Shown: positions 49,145-57,870, counted from the stretch's first letter. The stretch is 64,000 nt of DNA from Chloroflexia bacterium SDU3-3 (GCA_009268125.1 WBOU01000004.1:344136-408135), one strand, 5' to 3'. The notes: generated by a model from the sequence alone, not told the origin. A program made the numbers and translations.

Positions 49145-51307
49145 ATGCCAACCCTCGAAGGAACGCTCGAACGGATCACCTTCCACAGCCCCGCCGACGG
49201 CTACATGATCGCGCGGCTGCAGCCCCGCGACAAGAAGCACCTTGTCACCATCGTGGGCAGGCTGCTGGGCGTACAGGTGGGCGAGTCGCTGGAGCTGGAG
49301 GGGCGCTGGGCCGACCACCCCGAGCACGGCAGGCAGTTTGTGGTCGAGCGCTACCGCACGCTGCTGCCCGCCACCGTCGAGGGCATCCGCCGCTACCTCG
49401 GCTCGGGGCTGATCAAGGGCATCGGCCCAGCCACCGCCAAGCGCATCGCCGAGACCTTCGGCGCGTACACGCTGCACGTGATCGAGCACGAGTCGCACCG
49501 CCTGACCGAGGTGCCCGGCCTGGGCAGCAAGCGCGCCGACCTGATCGCCCGCGCCTGGCAGGAGCAGCAGGAGATCAAGGCGATCATGCTGTTCCTGCAG
49601 GAGCTGGACATCACCCCAGGGCTGGCCATCCGCATCTTCAAGCAGTACGGCGCGCAGTCGCTGGGGGTGGTGCAGGCCACACCCTACCGCCTGGCCGACG
49701 ACATCTACGGCATCGGCTTCCTGACCGCCGACACCATCGCCCAGTCCATGGGCATCCCCGCCGACTCGCCGCAGCGCATCGGCGCGGGGCTGCGCTACGC
49801 GCTCTCGCAGGCGGCGGACGACGGCCACTGCTACCTGCCCTGGGATGAGCTGGTGCGGCGCGGCGCGAAGCTGCTGGGCTGCGAGGATGCGGCGGTGGCC
49901 GCCACGCTGGAGGCGATCGCGATCACGCGCGAGGTGGCGGTGAAGACCTGGGACGGCGAGCGCTGCGTGTACCTGCTGCCCTTCGATAGGGCCGAGCACG
50001 GCGTGGCCGAGCGGCTGCGCGCGCTCCAGCGCGCCCCATCCGAGATCGTGCCGTTCTTCCGGCGGGTGAGCTGGGAGCGGGTGTTCTCGTTCCTGTCCGA
50101 GAAGCGCGGGATCGAGCTGGCCGAGAAGCAGCGCGAGGCGGTGAAGATGGCGCTCACCAGCAAGGTGGCCATCCTCACCGGCGGGCCGGGCACGGGCAAG
50201 ACCACCACGCTGCGCACGATCATCGCGGCGCTGCGCCAGCGTGGCGAGAAGGTGGTGCTGGCCTCGCCCACCGGGCGGGCCGCCAAGCGCCTGGCCGAGG
50301 CCAGCGGCGGCGAGGCCAAGACCATCCACCGGCTGCTGGAGTACTCGATGGCGGGCGGGGGCCACTTCAGCCGCAACGAGGAGAACCCGCTAGACACCAG
50401 CTTTGTGGTGGTGGATGAGGTGAGCATGCTGGATGTGCTGCTGGCCAACAACCTGCTGAAGGCTATACCGCCGCAGGCCCACCTGCTGCTGGTGGGCGAC
50501 GCCGACCAGCTGCCTAGCGTCGGCCCTGGCCGCGTGCTGCGCGACCTGCTGGACAGCATGGCGGTGCCCAGCGTGCACCTCGACACGATCTTCCGCCAGG
50601 CCGCCGACAGCGGGATCATCACCAACGCCCACCGCATCAACCACGGCGAAATGCCCGAGCTGCAGGGCATGCCCGACTTCTTCTTCTTCAACGCGGCCCA
50701 GGCCGAGCCGTGCGCCGAGCTGGTGGTCGAGCTAGTGGCCAGCCGCATCCCGAACAAGTTCGGGCTGGACCCGCGCCGCGACATCCAGGTGCTCTCGCCC
50801 ATGCACCGTGGCCCGGCGGGCGTGGCCAACCTGAACGCCCAGCTGCAGGCCGCGCTCAACCCGCCCGCCAAGGGCCGCCCCGAGAAAACCTTTGGCAGCA
50901 CCACCTTCCGCCTGGGCGACCGCGTGATGCAGCTGCGCAACAACTACGACCTGGATGTGTACAACGGCGATATCGGCGAGGTGCTGGGGATCGACTTCGA
51001 GGCCCAGGAGCTGACGGTGCGCTACGATGCCGCGCGCGATGTGGCCTACGACTTCGGGCTGCTGGACGAGCTGACGCTGGCCTACGCCATCTCCATCCAC
51101 AAGGCCCAGGGGGCCGAGTACCCCTGCGTGGTGGTGCCGCTGCTGATGCAGCACTACAACCTGCTGCAGCGCAACCTGATCTACACCGGCATCACCCGCG
51201 CCAAGCGGCTGGTGGTGCTGGCGGGCGATCGGCGCGCGCTGGCCCGCGCGGTGCAGAACAACGAGGTGGCCGCGCGCTACACCGGCCTGGCGCGGCGCAT
51301 GGGCTAG
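49145..51307 (+). CDS. recD2: RecD2-type SF1B DNA helicase
   Basis: 720 residues. 5'-3' helicase of the RecD/TraA family not associated with RecBC. The N-terminal OB-like region (GTLERITFHSPADGYMIARL) is followed by a helix-hairpin-helix region (about 85-200; GLIKGIGPATAKRIAE, VPGLGSKRADLI), Walker A GGPGTGKTT (near 345), motif II VVDEVSML, LVGDADQLPSVGPG, and C-terminal AISIHKAQGAEYPCVVVPL with YTGITRAKRLVVL. Length is typical. The start at 49145 gives the family N-terminus. Confidence 0.96.
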   Translation: MPTLEGTLERITFHSPADGYMIARLQPRDKKHLVTIVGRLLGVQVGESLELEGRWADHPEHGRQFVVERYRTLLPATVEGIRRYLGSGLIKGIGPATAKRIAETFGAYTLHVIEHESHRLTEVPGLGSKRADLIARAWQEQQEIKAIMLFLQELDITPGLAIRIFKQYGAQSLGVVQATPYRLADDIYGIGFLTADTIAQSMGIPADSPQRIGAGLRYALSQAADDGHCYLPWDELVRRGAKLLGCEDAAVAATLEAIAITREVAVKTWDGERCVYLLPFDRAEHGVAERLRALQRAPSEIVPFFRRVSWERVFSFLSEKRGIELAEKQREAVKMALTSKVAILTGGPGTGKTTTLRTIIAALRQRGEKVVLASPTGRAAKRLAEASGGEAKTIHRLLEYSMAGGGHFSRNEENPLDTSFVVVDEVSMLDVLLANNLLKAIPPQAHLLLVGDADQLPSVGPGRVLRDLLDSMAVPSVHLDTIFRQAADSGIITNAHRINHGEMPELQGMPDFFFFNAAQAEPCAELVVELVASRIPNKFGLDPRRDIQVLSPMHRGPAGVANLNAQLQAALNPPAKGRPEKTFGSTTFRLGDRVMQLRNNYDLDVYNGDIGEVLGIDFEAQELTVRYDAARDVAYDFGLLDELTLAYAISIHKAQGAEYPCVVVPLLMQHYNLLQRNLIYTGITRAKRLVVLAGDRRALARAVQNNEVAARYTGLARRMG

Positions 51308-51420
51308 GGTGGCGCAGGAGTAGACGGGTGGGCGTACTGGGCGGGCATAAAGCCCGCCCGCATCGTGTGCTGGGCCTCGCCACATAGGGTCTATACGTGC
51401 TCGACAGGGCACCGATGCTT

Positions 51421-51537
51421 TCACCACCAAGACTCCAAGAAGCCAAGCAAGAAAGCGAACAATACGAAAGTACGAAGACGCGAACAAAAAAGGAAGAGCA
51501 ACCTTCGCGTCTTCGCGTCTTCGTGGTAAAAAACCTT
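51421..51537. repeat. Module A followed by inverted module A
   Basis: Starts CACCACCAAGACTCCAAGAA and ends CTTCGCGTCTTCGTGGTAAA; the two ends can pair through CGAAGACGCGAA / TTCGCGTCTTCG. It sits between recD2 and the ECF41 gene. Confidence 0.8.
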
Positions 51538-51598
51538 CAGTCTGCCGAGAACGCATAGGCCCTGCTCGCCACAAGGCAGAGGGGTGCAGAGAGGAACT

Positions 51599-52522
51599 AT
51601 GGAGCTACCGCCGCACGACGACGCGCTGGCCGCCTTCGAGCGGGCGCGCCCGAGGCTGTTCGGCATCGCCTACCGCATGCTGGGCAGCGCCGCCGAGGCC
51701 GAGGATATTGTGCAGGAGACCTGGGTGCGCTGGCAGACCGCCGACCGCAGCGCGGTGCGCGACGCCCAGGCCTTCCTGGCCACCGCCGCCACGCGGCTGG
51801 CGATCAACGCCGCGCAGTCGGCCCGCGCCCGCCGCGAGACCTACGTGGGGCCGTGGCTGCCCGAGCCGGTGGACACCAGCGCCGACCCCGCGCTGGGGGC
51901 CGAGCGCGGCGAGGCGCTGGAGCTGGCGGTGCTGCGCCTGCTGGAGCAGCTGCCGCCGCGCGAGCGCGCCGCCTACGTGCTGCGCGAGGCCTTCGACTAC
52001 CCCTACCCCCAGATCGCCAGCGTGCTGCAGGTGGGCGAGGCCAACACGCGCCAGATCGTCACCCGCGCGCGCCGGCACCTGGCCGAGGCCCGCCCCGCGC
52101 CCGTGAGCAATGCCGAGCACCGCAGGCTGCTGGCGGCCTTCATCGCGGCGGCGCAGCAGGGCGACCTGGCCGCGCTGGAGCGGCTGTTTGTGGATGACAT
52201 CGTCTCGTACTCGGATGGCAACGGCAGGGCTGGGGTGGCCCGGCTGCCGGTGGTCGGGCGCGAGCTGGTGGCCCGCTTCGTGGCCAACATCGCCACGCGG
52301 CAGTGGGCTGCGGTGCAGTTCACATGGGTGGAGGCCAACGGCCAGGCGGGCCTGCTGATCACGGGTGGCGAGCCGCCCGTGGTCTTTGCCACGATCAGCG
52401 CCTCGGCCCAGGGCATCGAGCAGCTGCTGTGGGTGGTGGGCGAGGAGAAGCTGGGGGCGATGATGGCGGCGCTGGGCGGCAGCGACGGCCCGCCCAGCGC
52501 ATCAGAGCCTCTGCGTTCTTGA
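51599..52522 (+). CDS. ECF41-group sigma factor with fused SnoaL-like C-domain
   Basis: 307 residues. Sigma region 2 (about 10-80; FGIAYRMLGSAAEAEDIVQETWVRW) and region 4 (about 115-165; LPPRERAAYVLREAFDYPYPQIASVL) are joined by a linker with WLPEP, and a SnoaL/NTF2-like extension follows (about 180-300; DDIVSYSDGNGR, PVVGRELVARFV). WLPEP and the DGxGR motif mark group ECF41, in which the extension replaces a separate anti-sigma factor. AGAGAGGA precedes ATG 51599. The convergent NmrA-type gene is a typical ECF41 partner (epimerase/oxidoreductase class) and carries matching promoters at 53498-53580. Confidence 0.93.
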   Translation: MELPPHDDALAAFERARPRLFGIAYRMLGSAAEAEDIVQETWVRWQTADRSAVRDAQAFLATAATRLAINAAQSARARRETYVGPWLPEPVDTSADPALGAERGEALELAVLRLLEQLPPRERAAYVLREAFDYPYPQIASVLQVGEANTRQIVTRARRHLAEARPAPVSNAEHRRLLAAFIAAAQQGDLAALERLFVDDIVSYSDGNGRAGVARLPVVGRELVARFVANIATRQWAAVQFTWVEANGQAGLLITGGEPPVVFATISASAQGIEQLLWVVGEEKLGAMMAALGGSDGPPSASEPLRS

Positions 52523-52536
52523 TCAGCCGGGGATTT

Positions 52537-52634
52537 CCCACGAAGACGCGAAGGTCTTATTTTTCGAATCTTCGCGTCTTCGTGGGTAGTGTTTCCCGTT
52601 GTTCCTTGGTGTCTTGGGGTCTTGGTGGTAAAGG
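52537..52634. repeat. Module A inverted pair forming a 17-bp hairpin
   Basis: 52537-52553 pairs perfectly with 52570-52586 (CCCACGAAGACGCGAAG and complement), followed by an inverted module A end (CTTGGTGTCTTGGGGTCTTG). It sits between the convergent ECF41 and epimerase genes, so it can act as a shared terminator-like structure. Confidence 0.8.
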
Positions 52635-52679
52635 AATCAGCGCGCTGCCGAAAAGGCAGAACCCAGCGCCTAGGCTGAC

Positions 52680-53426
52680 CTAGCGGCGCAGCCACTCGGC
52701 AAAGCGCGTGGGCGCGATGCGTGCGCCGCTGCCCTCGGCGGGGATGATCGAGCGCTCGCCCAGCGGCGCGCCGAAGTAGCTCGCCTGCGGGTCGCCCACC
52801 ACGGCCCGCGCATCGCCGCGCGCGGCCAGCAGATCGCGCACGAACGCGTCGAGGCCGCGCGCCTCGGGGCCAGCCACCTCGACGATGCCGCCAGCAGGCG
52901 CGGCGAGCGCCACCTCGGCCAGCGCCGCCGCCACATCATCCGCCGCGATCGGCTGGGCCAAGCCGGTGGAGACAATCACCTGCTGCCCGACCGTGCTGGC
53001 GTCGGCGATGCCGCCCAGGAACTCGAAGAACTGGGTGGCGCGCACGATGGTGTAGGGGGTGGATGCCGCGCGGATCAGCTCCTCCTGCGCGACCTTGGCG
53101 GCGAAGTAGCTGTTGCCGGGCAGGCCATCCACGCCCACGATCGAGAGCGCGATGTGGTGGCGCACGCCCGCCGCCGCCTCGGCGGCCAGCAGGTGCTGGC
53201 TGGTGGTGGTGAAGAACTCCTTGAGCGCCTGTGGCTCATACACTTGGGTGTCCATCACATCCACCACTACCTGCGCGCCATCCAGCGCGGCGGCCAGGCC
53301 CTCGCCGGTCAGCGCGTTCACGCCGCTGGCGCGCGAGGCGGCCAGCACCTCGTGGCCCTGCTGCCGCAGGATGCCCGCCAGCCGCGACCCGATCAGGCCT
53401 GTGCCGCCGATAATCACAATCTTCAT
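52680..53426 (-). CDS. NmrA/atypical SDR NAD(P)-binding epimerase-like protein
   Basis: 248 residues. Rossmann fold with KIVIIGGTGLIGSRLAGIL (GxxGxxG) at the N-terminus, then ALDGAQVVVDVMD, HHIALSIVGVDGLPGNSYFAAKVAQEE (an atypical-SDR active-site region with YxxxK) and IVRATQFFEF. Such NmrA-like proteins act as NAD(P)-dependent isomerases/oxidoreductases or redox sensors. ATG 53426 is preceded by GGAGGTTACT. Control by the neighbouring ECF41 sigma factor is inferred from the two promoters upstream. Confidence 0.88.
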   Translation of the reverse strand: MKIVIIGGTGLIGSRLAGILRQQGHEVLAASRASGVNALTGEGLAAALDGAQVVVDVMDTQVYEPQALKEFFTTTSQHLLAAEAAAGVRHHIALSIVGVDGLPGNSYFAAKVAQEELIRAASTPYTIVRATQFFEFLGGIADASTVGQQVIVSTGLAQPIAADDVAAALAEVALAAPAGGIVEVAGPEARGLDAFVRDLLAARGDARAVVGDPQASYFGAPLGERSIIPAEGSGARIAPTRFAEWLRR

Positions 53427-53497
53427 AGTAACCTCCAGTAGTGGCCACATGGCCAGCTGCGTGTCTCTTTGGGAGGAAAAAGCCTCTTGCTAGCTAT

Positions 53498-53524
53498 GAC
53501 CAGCGAGCAGCCCATGCTGTGACA
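53498..53524 (-). promoter_or_regulatory. ECF41-type promoter, proximal copy
   Basis: On the minus strand: TGTCACA (53524-53518), 16-bp spacer, GGTC (53501-53498), followed by ATAGCT. The ECF41 consensus known from other bacteria is TGTCACA with CGTC about 16 bp downstream. It lies about 70 bp before the epimerase ATG. Confidence 0.75.
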
Positions 53525-53553
53525 CTGCGCTGTTTTTTCCTCTCGCCAGCTAT

Positions 53554-53580
53554 GACCAGCTCGGTGCCAATTCTGTGACA
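53554..53580 (-). promoter_or_regulatory. ECF41-type promoter, distal copy
   Basis: On the minus strand: TGTCACA (53580-53574), 16-bp spacer, GGTC (53557-53554), again followed by ATAGCT. The spacing is identical to the proximal copy and the spacers differ in sequence. Confidence 0.72.
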
Positions 53581-53603
53581 CCGCTCGCAAGCTGATTTCA
53601 AAA

Positions 53604-53681
53604 GGGGGTTCACCGCCCAGGCAGGGGGGTTCACCGCCCAGGCAGGGGGGTCACCGCTCGGGCAGGGGGGGCACCGCCCAT
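53604..53681 (+). repeat. 20-21-bp tandem repeat, four copies
   Basis: Unit GGGGGTTCACCGCCCAGGCA in copies beginning near 53604, 53625, 53646 and 53666. Non-coding; it lies between the ECF41-type promoters and the FHA gene. A weak module B fragment (CCCATCCGGCGAAGGCG) follows at about 53690. Confidence 0.75.
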
Positions 53682-53826
53682 GCGGCCTCGCCCATCCGGC
53701 GAAGGCGCTGCGCTAGGCACGCTGGCCATAATCCCCACCAGCGCGGCGCGGCCCCGCCCGCAGCGGCAGCCCATTTTTTCCCTGTCTTTATTTCTGATCG
53801 CCGCACGCGCAGCACCTACGAGTCGG

Positions 53827-53854
53827 TTGCGTTTTCGCCAAAGCGGCCTATACT
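53827..53854 (+). promoter_or_regulatory. Promoter of the FHA-domain gene
   Basis: TTGCGT (53827-53832), 16-bp spacer, TATACT (53849-53854), 18 bases before ATG 53872. Confidence 0.6.
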
Positions 53855-53871
53855 GCACCCAGCAAGCGCTG

Positions 53872-54762
53872 ATGGAAAAGAGGCCGACCGTGCTCCCGCA
53901 GATCTTTCTCGCCCAGCCCCCCGCCACCGCCCAGGCGCGGCGCACCCTGCGCGCCCACGCGCTGGAGCTGGCCGCCCAGCTCGTGCGGGTGGCCGAGGGG
54001 CCGTGCTACGCCATCCTCAACATCGAGCCAGCCGAGTCCGAGCCGATCGACATGCTGCTGCTGCGCCCGCGCTCGGCGCTGGTGGCCCTGGTGCGCCAGG
54101 CCGAGGGGCCGCTGCGCGTGCAGGGCGGCCACCCCTGGCTGGCCCAGGCCCGGCAGGCCCGCGCCGACGCGCTGGCCATGCTGGGCGGCCTGGCCCCGGC
54201 GCTGGGCACGGCGGTGGCCGCCGTGGTGGCCGCGCCGCGCATCCCTGAGGGCAGCAGCATCGCGCTGGATGTGGAGGATCACCGCCAGCGCGTGAAGCTG
54301 CTGGGATTCGACGAGCTGGCCGCGCTGGCATCCATGCTGCAGGCGGGCGCGCAGCTGGATGAGGCGGCTATGCGCGGCGCGGCCCAGGCGCTGGATGCCC
54401 AGCTCTGGCACAATGGCGAGCGGCTGCTGTTCGAGATCGGGCTGGCCCCCTACGTGCTGCGCCGAGGCGACGGCGCGACCCTGCCGCTGCTGGAGGGCGC
54501 GAGCGTGGTGGGGCGGCGCAAGCAGGCCATCCAGCACGAGTACCGCCTGACGATCGAGGGTGACGACGCCGTGTCCGCCGACCACGCGATCATCGTGTGC
54601 GCGCCCAGCGGGCGGCTGCTGCTGCGCGACACCAGCACCAACGGCACCTACATCCGCGCGCCCGGCGGCAGCGAGCAGCGCATCCACCACGCCGAGCAGG
54701 CCATCGCGCCCGACACCATCATCCGCCTGGGCGAGACCGAGCTGGCGCTGGTGCGGGCATAG
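53872..54762 (+). CDS. FHA-domain protein with an unusual N-terminal domain
   Basis: 296 residues. The C-terminal 100 (about 195-296) form an FHA phosphothreonine-binding domain: SVVGRRKQ (GR at the first loop), VSADHAII (SxxH-like), LRDTSTNGTYIR (NG motif) and IRLGETELAL. The first 190 residues are not recognised; a stretch near 45-80 (YAILNIEPAESEPIDMLLLRP) vaguely recalls NERD-type nuclease cores but lacks enough motifs to name. No Ser/Thr kinase is adjacent. Start ATG 53872 fits the promoter just upstream. Confidence 0.8.
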   Translation: MEKRPTVLPQIFLAQPPATAQARRTLRAHALELAAQLVRVAEGPCYAILNIEPAESEPIDMLLLRPRSALVALVRQAEGPLRVQGGHPWLAQARQARADALAMLGGLAPALGTAVAAVVAAPRIPEGSSIALDVEDHRQRVKLLGFDELAALASMLQAGAQLDEAAMRGAAQALDAQLWHNGERLLFEIGLAPYVLRRGDGATLPLLEGASVVGRRKQAIQHEYRLTIEGDDAVSADHAIIVCAPSGRLLLRDTSTNGTYIRAPGGSEQRIHHAEQAIAPDTIIRLGETELALVRA

Positions 54763-54819
54763 GGCGGGCGCTGGGAAGAATACGTGGGGAGCACGGACAA
54801 AAAAACAAAAGAGGAGAAA

Positions 54820-55242
54820 ATGCCAAACTACTGGCTGCTGAAGACCGAGCCGGATGACTACGCCTTCGCCGACCTAGTGCGCGACGGCGGCGCGGTGTGG
54901 GATGGCGTGGCCAACAACGCCGCGCTCAAGCACATGCGCGCGATGCGCCCCGGCGACCTGGCCCTGATCTACCACACCGGCGACGAGCGCCGCGCCGTGG
55001 GCCTGGCAGAGATCACCAGCGAGGCCTACCCCGACCCCGCCGAGGCCGACCCCAAGCTGCTGGTGGTGGGCGTGCGCCCGCTGCGGCCCCTGGCCCGACC
55101 GGTGTCGCTGGCCGAGGTGAAGGCCCAGCCTGCCTTCGCCGACTTCGCCCTGGTGCGGCAGGCCCGGCTCTCGGTGGTGCCCGCCAGCGCCGAGCAGTGG
55201 GCCATGCTGCTGGCCATGGCCGGGGAGGACGCGCATGGATGA
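54820..55242 (+). CDS. EVE-domain protein
   Basis: 140 residues, a PUA-like fold that reads modified bases. NYWLLKTEPDDYAFADL opens the domain, followed by VWDGVANNAALKHMRAMRPGDLALIYHTG, the conserved binding-pocket region, and VGLAEITSEAYPD. GAGGAGA lies 3-9 bases before ATG 54820. The stop overlaps the start of the next gene by 8 bases (ATGGATGA), so translation is coupled to the carbonic-anhydrase-like gene. Confidence 0.93.
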   Translation: MPNYWLLKTEPDDYAFADLVRDGGAVWDGVANNAALKHMRAMRPGDLALIYHTGDERRAVGLAEITSEAYPDPAEADPKLLVVGVRPLRPLARPVSLAEVKAQPAFADFALVRQARLSVVPASAEQWAMLLAMAGEDAHG

Positions 55243-55771
55243 GGAGATCGTGTTCCCCTGCGTGGATGACCGGCTGGAGCTGGGCGCGGGGGTGTACCTA
55301 GCCCCGCAGACCTACGTGCACGGCGCGGTGCGGATCGGCGACGACAGCAGCATCTGGCCTATGAGCGTGGTGCGCGGCGACAAGGGCCGCATCCAGATCG
55401 GCGCACGGGTGAACATCCAGGATGGCTGCGTGCTGCACGCCGACCCCGACGCCTGGCTCAGCATCGGCGACGACGTGAGCGTGGGGCACGGCGCGATCGT
55501 GCACGGCTGCACCGTGGAGGACGAGGTACTGATCGGCATGGGCGCGGTGGTGCTGAACCAAGCCCGCATCGGGCGCGGCTCACTGATCGCGGCGCGGGCG
55601 CTGGTGACGGAGGGTATGGTGGTGCCGCCCGGCTCGCTGGTGGTGGGTATCCCCGGCAAGCTGCGCCCGCTGGGCGAGGGCCACCAGGGGCGCATCCTGC
55701 GCACCGCCCAGAACTATGTGGCGCTCAAGAACGCCTACTTGGCAAAGAATGCATCGTATCGTCAGGCATAA
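55235..55771 (+). CDS. Gamma-class carbonic anhydrase-like hexapeptide protein
   Basis: 178 residues, left-handed beta-helix of the CamH/PaaY/YrdA type. Repeats include YVHGAVRIGDDSSIWPMSVVRGD, VNIQDGCVLHAD, VSVGHGAIVHGCTVED and VLIGMGAVVLNQARIG; three His (VLHAD, VGHGA, VHGC) can ligate the catalytic metal. Many relatives lack proven CO2 hydratase activity, so function is tentative. It overlaps the EVE gene by 8 bases. Confidence 0.93.
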   Translation: MDEEIVFPCVDDRLELGAGVYLAPQTYVHGAVRIGDDSSIWPMSVVRGDKGRIQIGARVNIQDGCVLHADPDAWLSIGDDVSVGHGAIVHGCTVEDEVLIGMGAVVLNQARIGRGSLIAARALVTEGMVVPPGSLVVGIPGKLRPLGEGHQGRILRTAQNYVALKNAYLAKNASYRQA

Positions 55772-55814
55772 AGACAGGCGCGCCGATCTGCTAGAGATCG
55801 GCGCGCCTGTCTTT
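55770..55814. terminator. 20-bp perfect-stem terminator between convergent genes
   Basis: 55770-55789 pairs with 55795-55814 around a 5-base loop, overlapping the stop of the carbonic-anhydrase-like gene and ending in TTTT on the plus strand. Confidence 0.88.
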
Positions 55815-55829
55815 TCCCCAGCGATCAGG

Positions 55830-56762
55830 CTAGTTGTAGGCTCCCTTGCGCGGCTGGTCGCCGCCGCCGCGCTCGATCGCGCGGCGCGCGCGGCGCAGGT
55901 CGCTCTCGTACTTCAGCAGCACCGAGAGCGTGGTGTCGAGCGTGTCGCGGTCAAGCGACTTGGCGTTCAGCGCCACCAGCGCCCTGGCCCAGTCGATCGT
56001 CTCGGAGACGCTGGGGTGCTTCTTCAGATCCATGCCGCGCAGGCTCTGCACCAGCTTCACCGCCTCCTGGGCCAGCTTGGGCGACAGGCCGGGCACGCGC
56101 AGGTTCACGATCTTCAGCTCGGACTCCAGCGTGGGGTAGTCGACGTAGATGTAGAGGCAGCGCCGCTTCAGGGCCTCGGAAAGCTCGCGGGTATTGTTGG
56201 ATGTGAGCAGCACCGTGGGCTGATGCTTGGCCTTCAGCGTGCCAAGCTCGGGCACGCTCACCTGGAAGTCGGAGAGCACCTCCAGCAGAAATGCCTCGAA
56301 CTCGGCGTCGGCGCGGTCGATCTCGTCGATCAGCAGCGTCACCGGCTTGTCGCTGGTGATGGCGCGCAGCAGCGGGCGGGCCAGCAGGAAGCGCTGCGAG
56401 AAGAACACGTCCTCCTCGGCGGCCAGCCGGTCGGCGGCCTCGGCCAGCGTGCCCGCGCCCGACAGCAGGTCGCCCAGCTTGTCGCGCAGCAGCTGGGTGT
56501 AGAGCAGCTGCTTGGAGTACTCCCACTCGTAGAGCGCCTTGGTCTCATCCAGGCCCTCGTAGCACTGCAGGCGGATCAGCTCGGTGCCAGTGGCGCTGGC
56601 CCATGCCTTGGCCAGCTCGGTCTTGCCCACGCCCGCCGGGCCTTCGGCCAGCACCGGCTTGCCCAGCTGCTGGGCCAGGAACATCACGGTGCCGATCTCG
56701 TCGGATGCGATATAGCTCTGCGTACCAAGCGCCTGCCTCACCTCGTGGATATCGCGATACAT
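55830..56762 (-). CDS. MoxR-family AAA+ ATPase
   Basis: 310 residues. AAA+ chaperone-like ATPase with Walker A AEGPAGVGKTELAKA (near 45), Walker B TLLIDEIDRADAEFEAFLLEVL, sensor 1 VLLTSNNTRELSEAL and RRCLYIYVDYP. Members usually work with a VWA-domain partner in metal insertion or complex remodelling; none is adjacent here, although a VWA lipoprotein lies at 61414. ATG 56762 follows GGAGGAGAGAAG. Confidence 0.93.
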   Translation of the reverse strand: MYRDIHEVRQALGTQSYIASDEIGTVMFLAQQLGKPVLAEGPAGVGKTELAKAWASATGTELIRLQCYEGLDETKALYEWEYSKQLLYTQLLRDKLGDLLSGAGTLAEAADRLAAEEDVFFSQRFLLARPLLRAITSDKPVTLLIDEIDRADAEFEAFLLEVLSDFQVSVPELGTLKAKHQPTVLLTSNNTRELSEALKRRCLYIYVDYPTLESELKIVNLRVPGLSPKLAQEAVKLVQSLRGMDLKKHPSVSETIDWARALVALNAKSLDRDTLDTTLSVLLKYESDLRRARRAIERGGGDQPRKGAYN

Positions 56763-56809
56763 CCTCTTCTCTCCTCCTGCGCTGGTGCCATGAGCTAGGG
56801 GCAGCTCGG

Positions 56810-57685
56810 TCAGGCACCGCGCTTCAGCTTCCCGTAGACGGTATGCTCAATCGTCCCGGCGACATCGGCGGTGTCGAGCGCAATGGCGTAGAAGGCGCGC
56901 GGGTCGTGGCCTGGGTTGGCCGCCCATGTCGCGCCAAGCTGGGCGGCGAACTGCCCGCTCTGCTGGGGGGCCTCGTGGATGTGGCCGTGCAGGGTGAGCA
57001 GCGGCTGGCGCTGGGCGATGAAGGCCGCCAGGGCCTTGCTGCCAGTATGCCTGCCGCGCGGCATCAGGTCGAGCGGCGTATCGAAGGGCGGCGTGTGGCA
57101 CACGTAGATGGTGCGGGCCGGGTCGCTCTTCTGGGCCAGGGTGGCCATGGCCGCGCCGATGGTGGGCAGCGCCACAATGTCGCGGGCGGTGGCCGGGCGG
57201 ATCTTGCCGCTGGCGCTCATAAAGGCCATGCCGAAGCTATAGGGCGGCAGCGGGCCATCGTCGGCGCGCTCGTAGTCCTTAATGCTAAAAGGCGTGAGCG
57301 GCACGCAGGCGTAGCCGGCCAGCCACAGCGGGGCGTCGCTCAGGCCCATGGCCTGCAGGTCGTAGACTCGCTCGTGCAGCGGGTAGACCAGGCCCTCGGA
57401 TTCCAGCGGGCCGAGCGCGGCGGCGGCGGCGGCCCAGTCATCGTTGCCGGGCAGCAGGAAAACCGCCACCTCGGGGTGATCGTTGCGCAGCGCCTGCAGC
57501 ATGGGCCGGATGTGGTCGTGGATGAACGCCCGCTGCAGGTCGAGCGCGCTCTCGGTGCGGATGGCGTGGGGAAACAGGTCGCCCCCCACAATCGCGGCGC
57601 GCGCGCCACGAGCCACCGCTAGGTCGAACAGGCTCTGGTATGAGGCAGCGACGCCATGCAGGTCGGCGGTATAGACAAGCCGCAT
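56810..57685 (-). CDS. Calcineurin-type metallophosphoesterase
   Basis: 291 residues. Motifs in order: YTADLHG (DxH-type), VGGDLFPHA (GDxx), LLPGNDDW (GNxD), a VCHTP segment and LHGHIHEAP (GHxH), so a binuclear metal centre is expected. The substrate is unknown. GAGAGGAACC lies before ATG 57685. It is downstream of module A and followed 47 bp later by the MoxR gene on the same strand. Confidence 0.9.
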   Translation of the reverse strand: MRLVYTADLHGVAASYQSLFDLAVARGARAAIVGGDLFPHAIRTESALDLQRAFIHDHIRPMLQALRNDHPEVAVFLLPGNDDWAAAAAALGPLESEGLVYPLHERVYDLQAMGLSDAPLWLAGYACVPLTPFSIKDYERADDGPLPPYSFGMAFMSASGKIRPATARDIVALPTIGAAMATLAQKSDPARTIYVCHTPPFDTPLDLMPRGRHTGSKALAAFIAQRQPLLTLHGHIHEAPQQSGQFAAQLGATWAANPGHDPRAFYAIALDTADVAGTIEHTVYGKLKRGA

Positions 57686-57803
57686 GGGGGTTCCTCTCTC
57701 CGTGGTCGGCGGGGACGGCGGTATTATAGCACGCGGGCTGGCGCTTCGCTGGCTGGCCACGGTCGGCCTCGGGGCCGCCGCATTCTGGTTCGGCAGAACG
57801 TTT

Positions 57804-57870
57804 CTACCACCAAGACTCTAGGGAATAAAAAGAAGCGACCGCCACGAAGACCACCGAAGATGCGAAGGGA
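57804..57870 (+). repeat. Repeat module A, diverged
   Basis: CTACCACCAAGACTCTAGGG ... CCACGAAGACCACCGAAGAT; lies 5' of the phosphoesterase gene. Its left flank GTTCGGCAGAACGTTTCTAC matches the flank of the inverted copy at 16397-16450. Confidence 0.75.
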
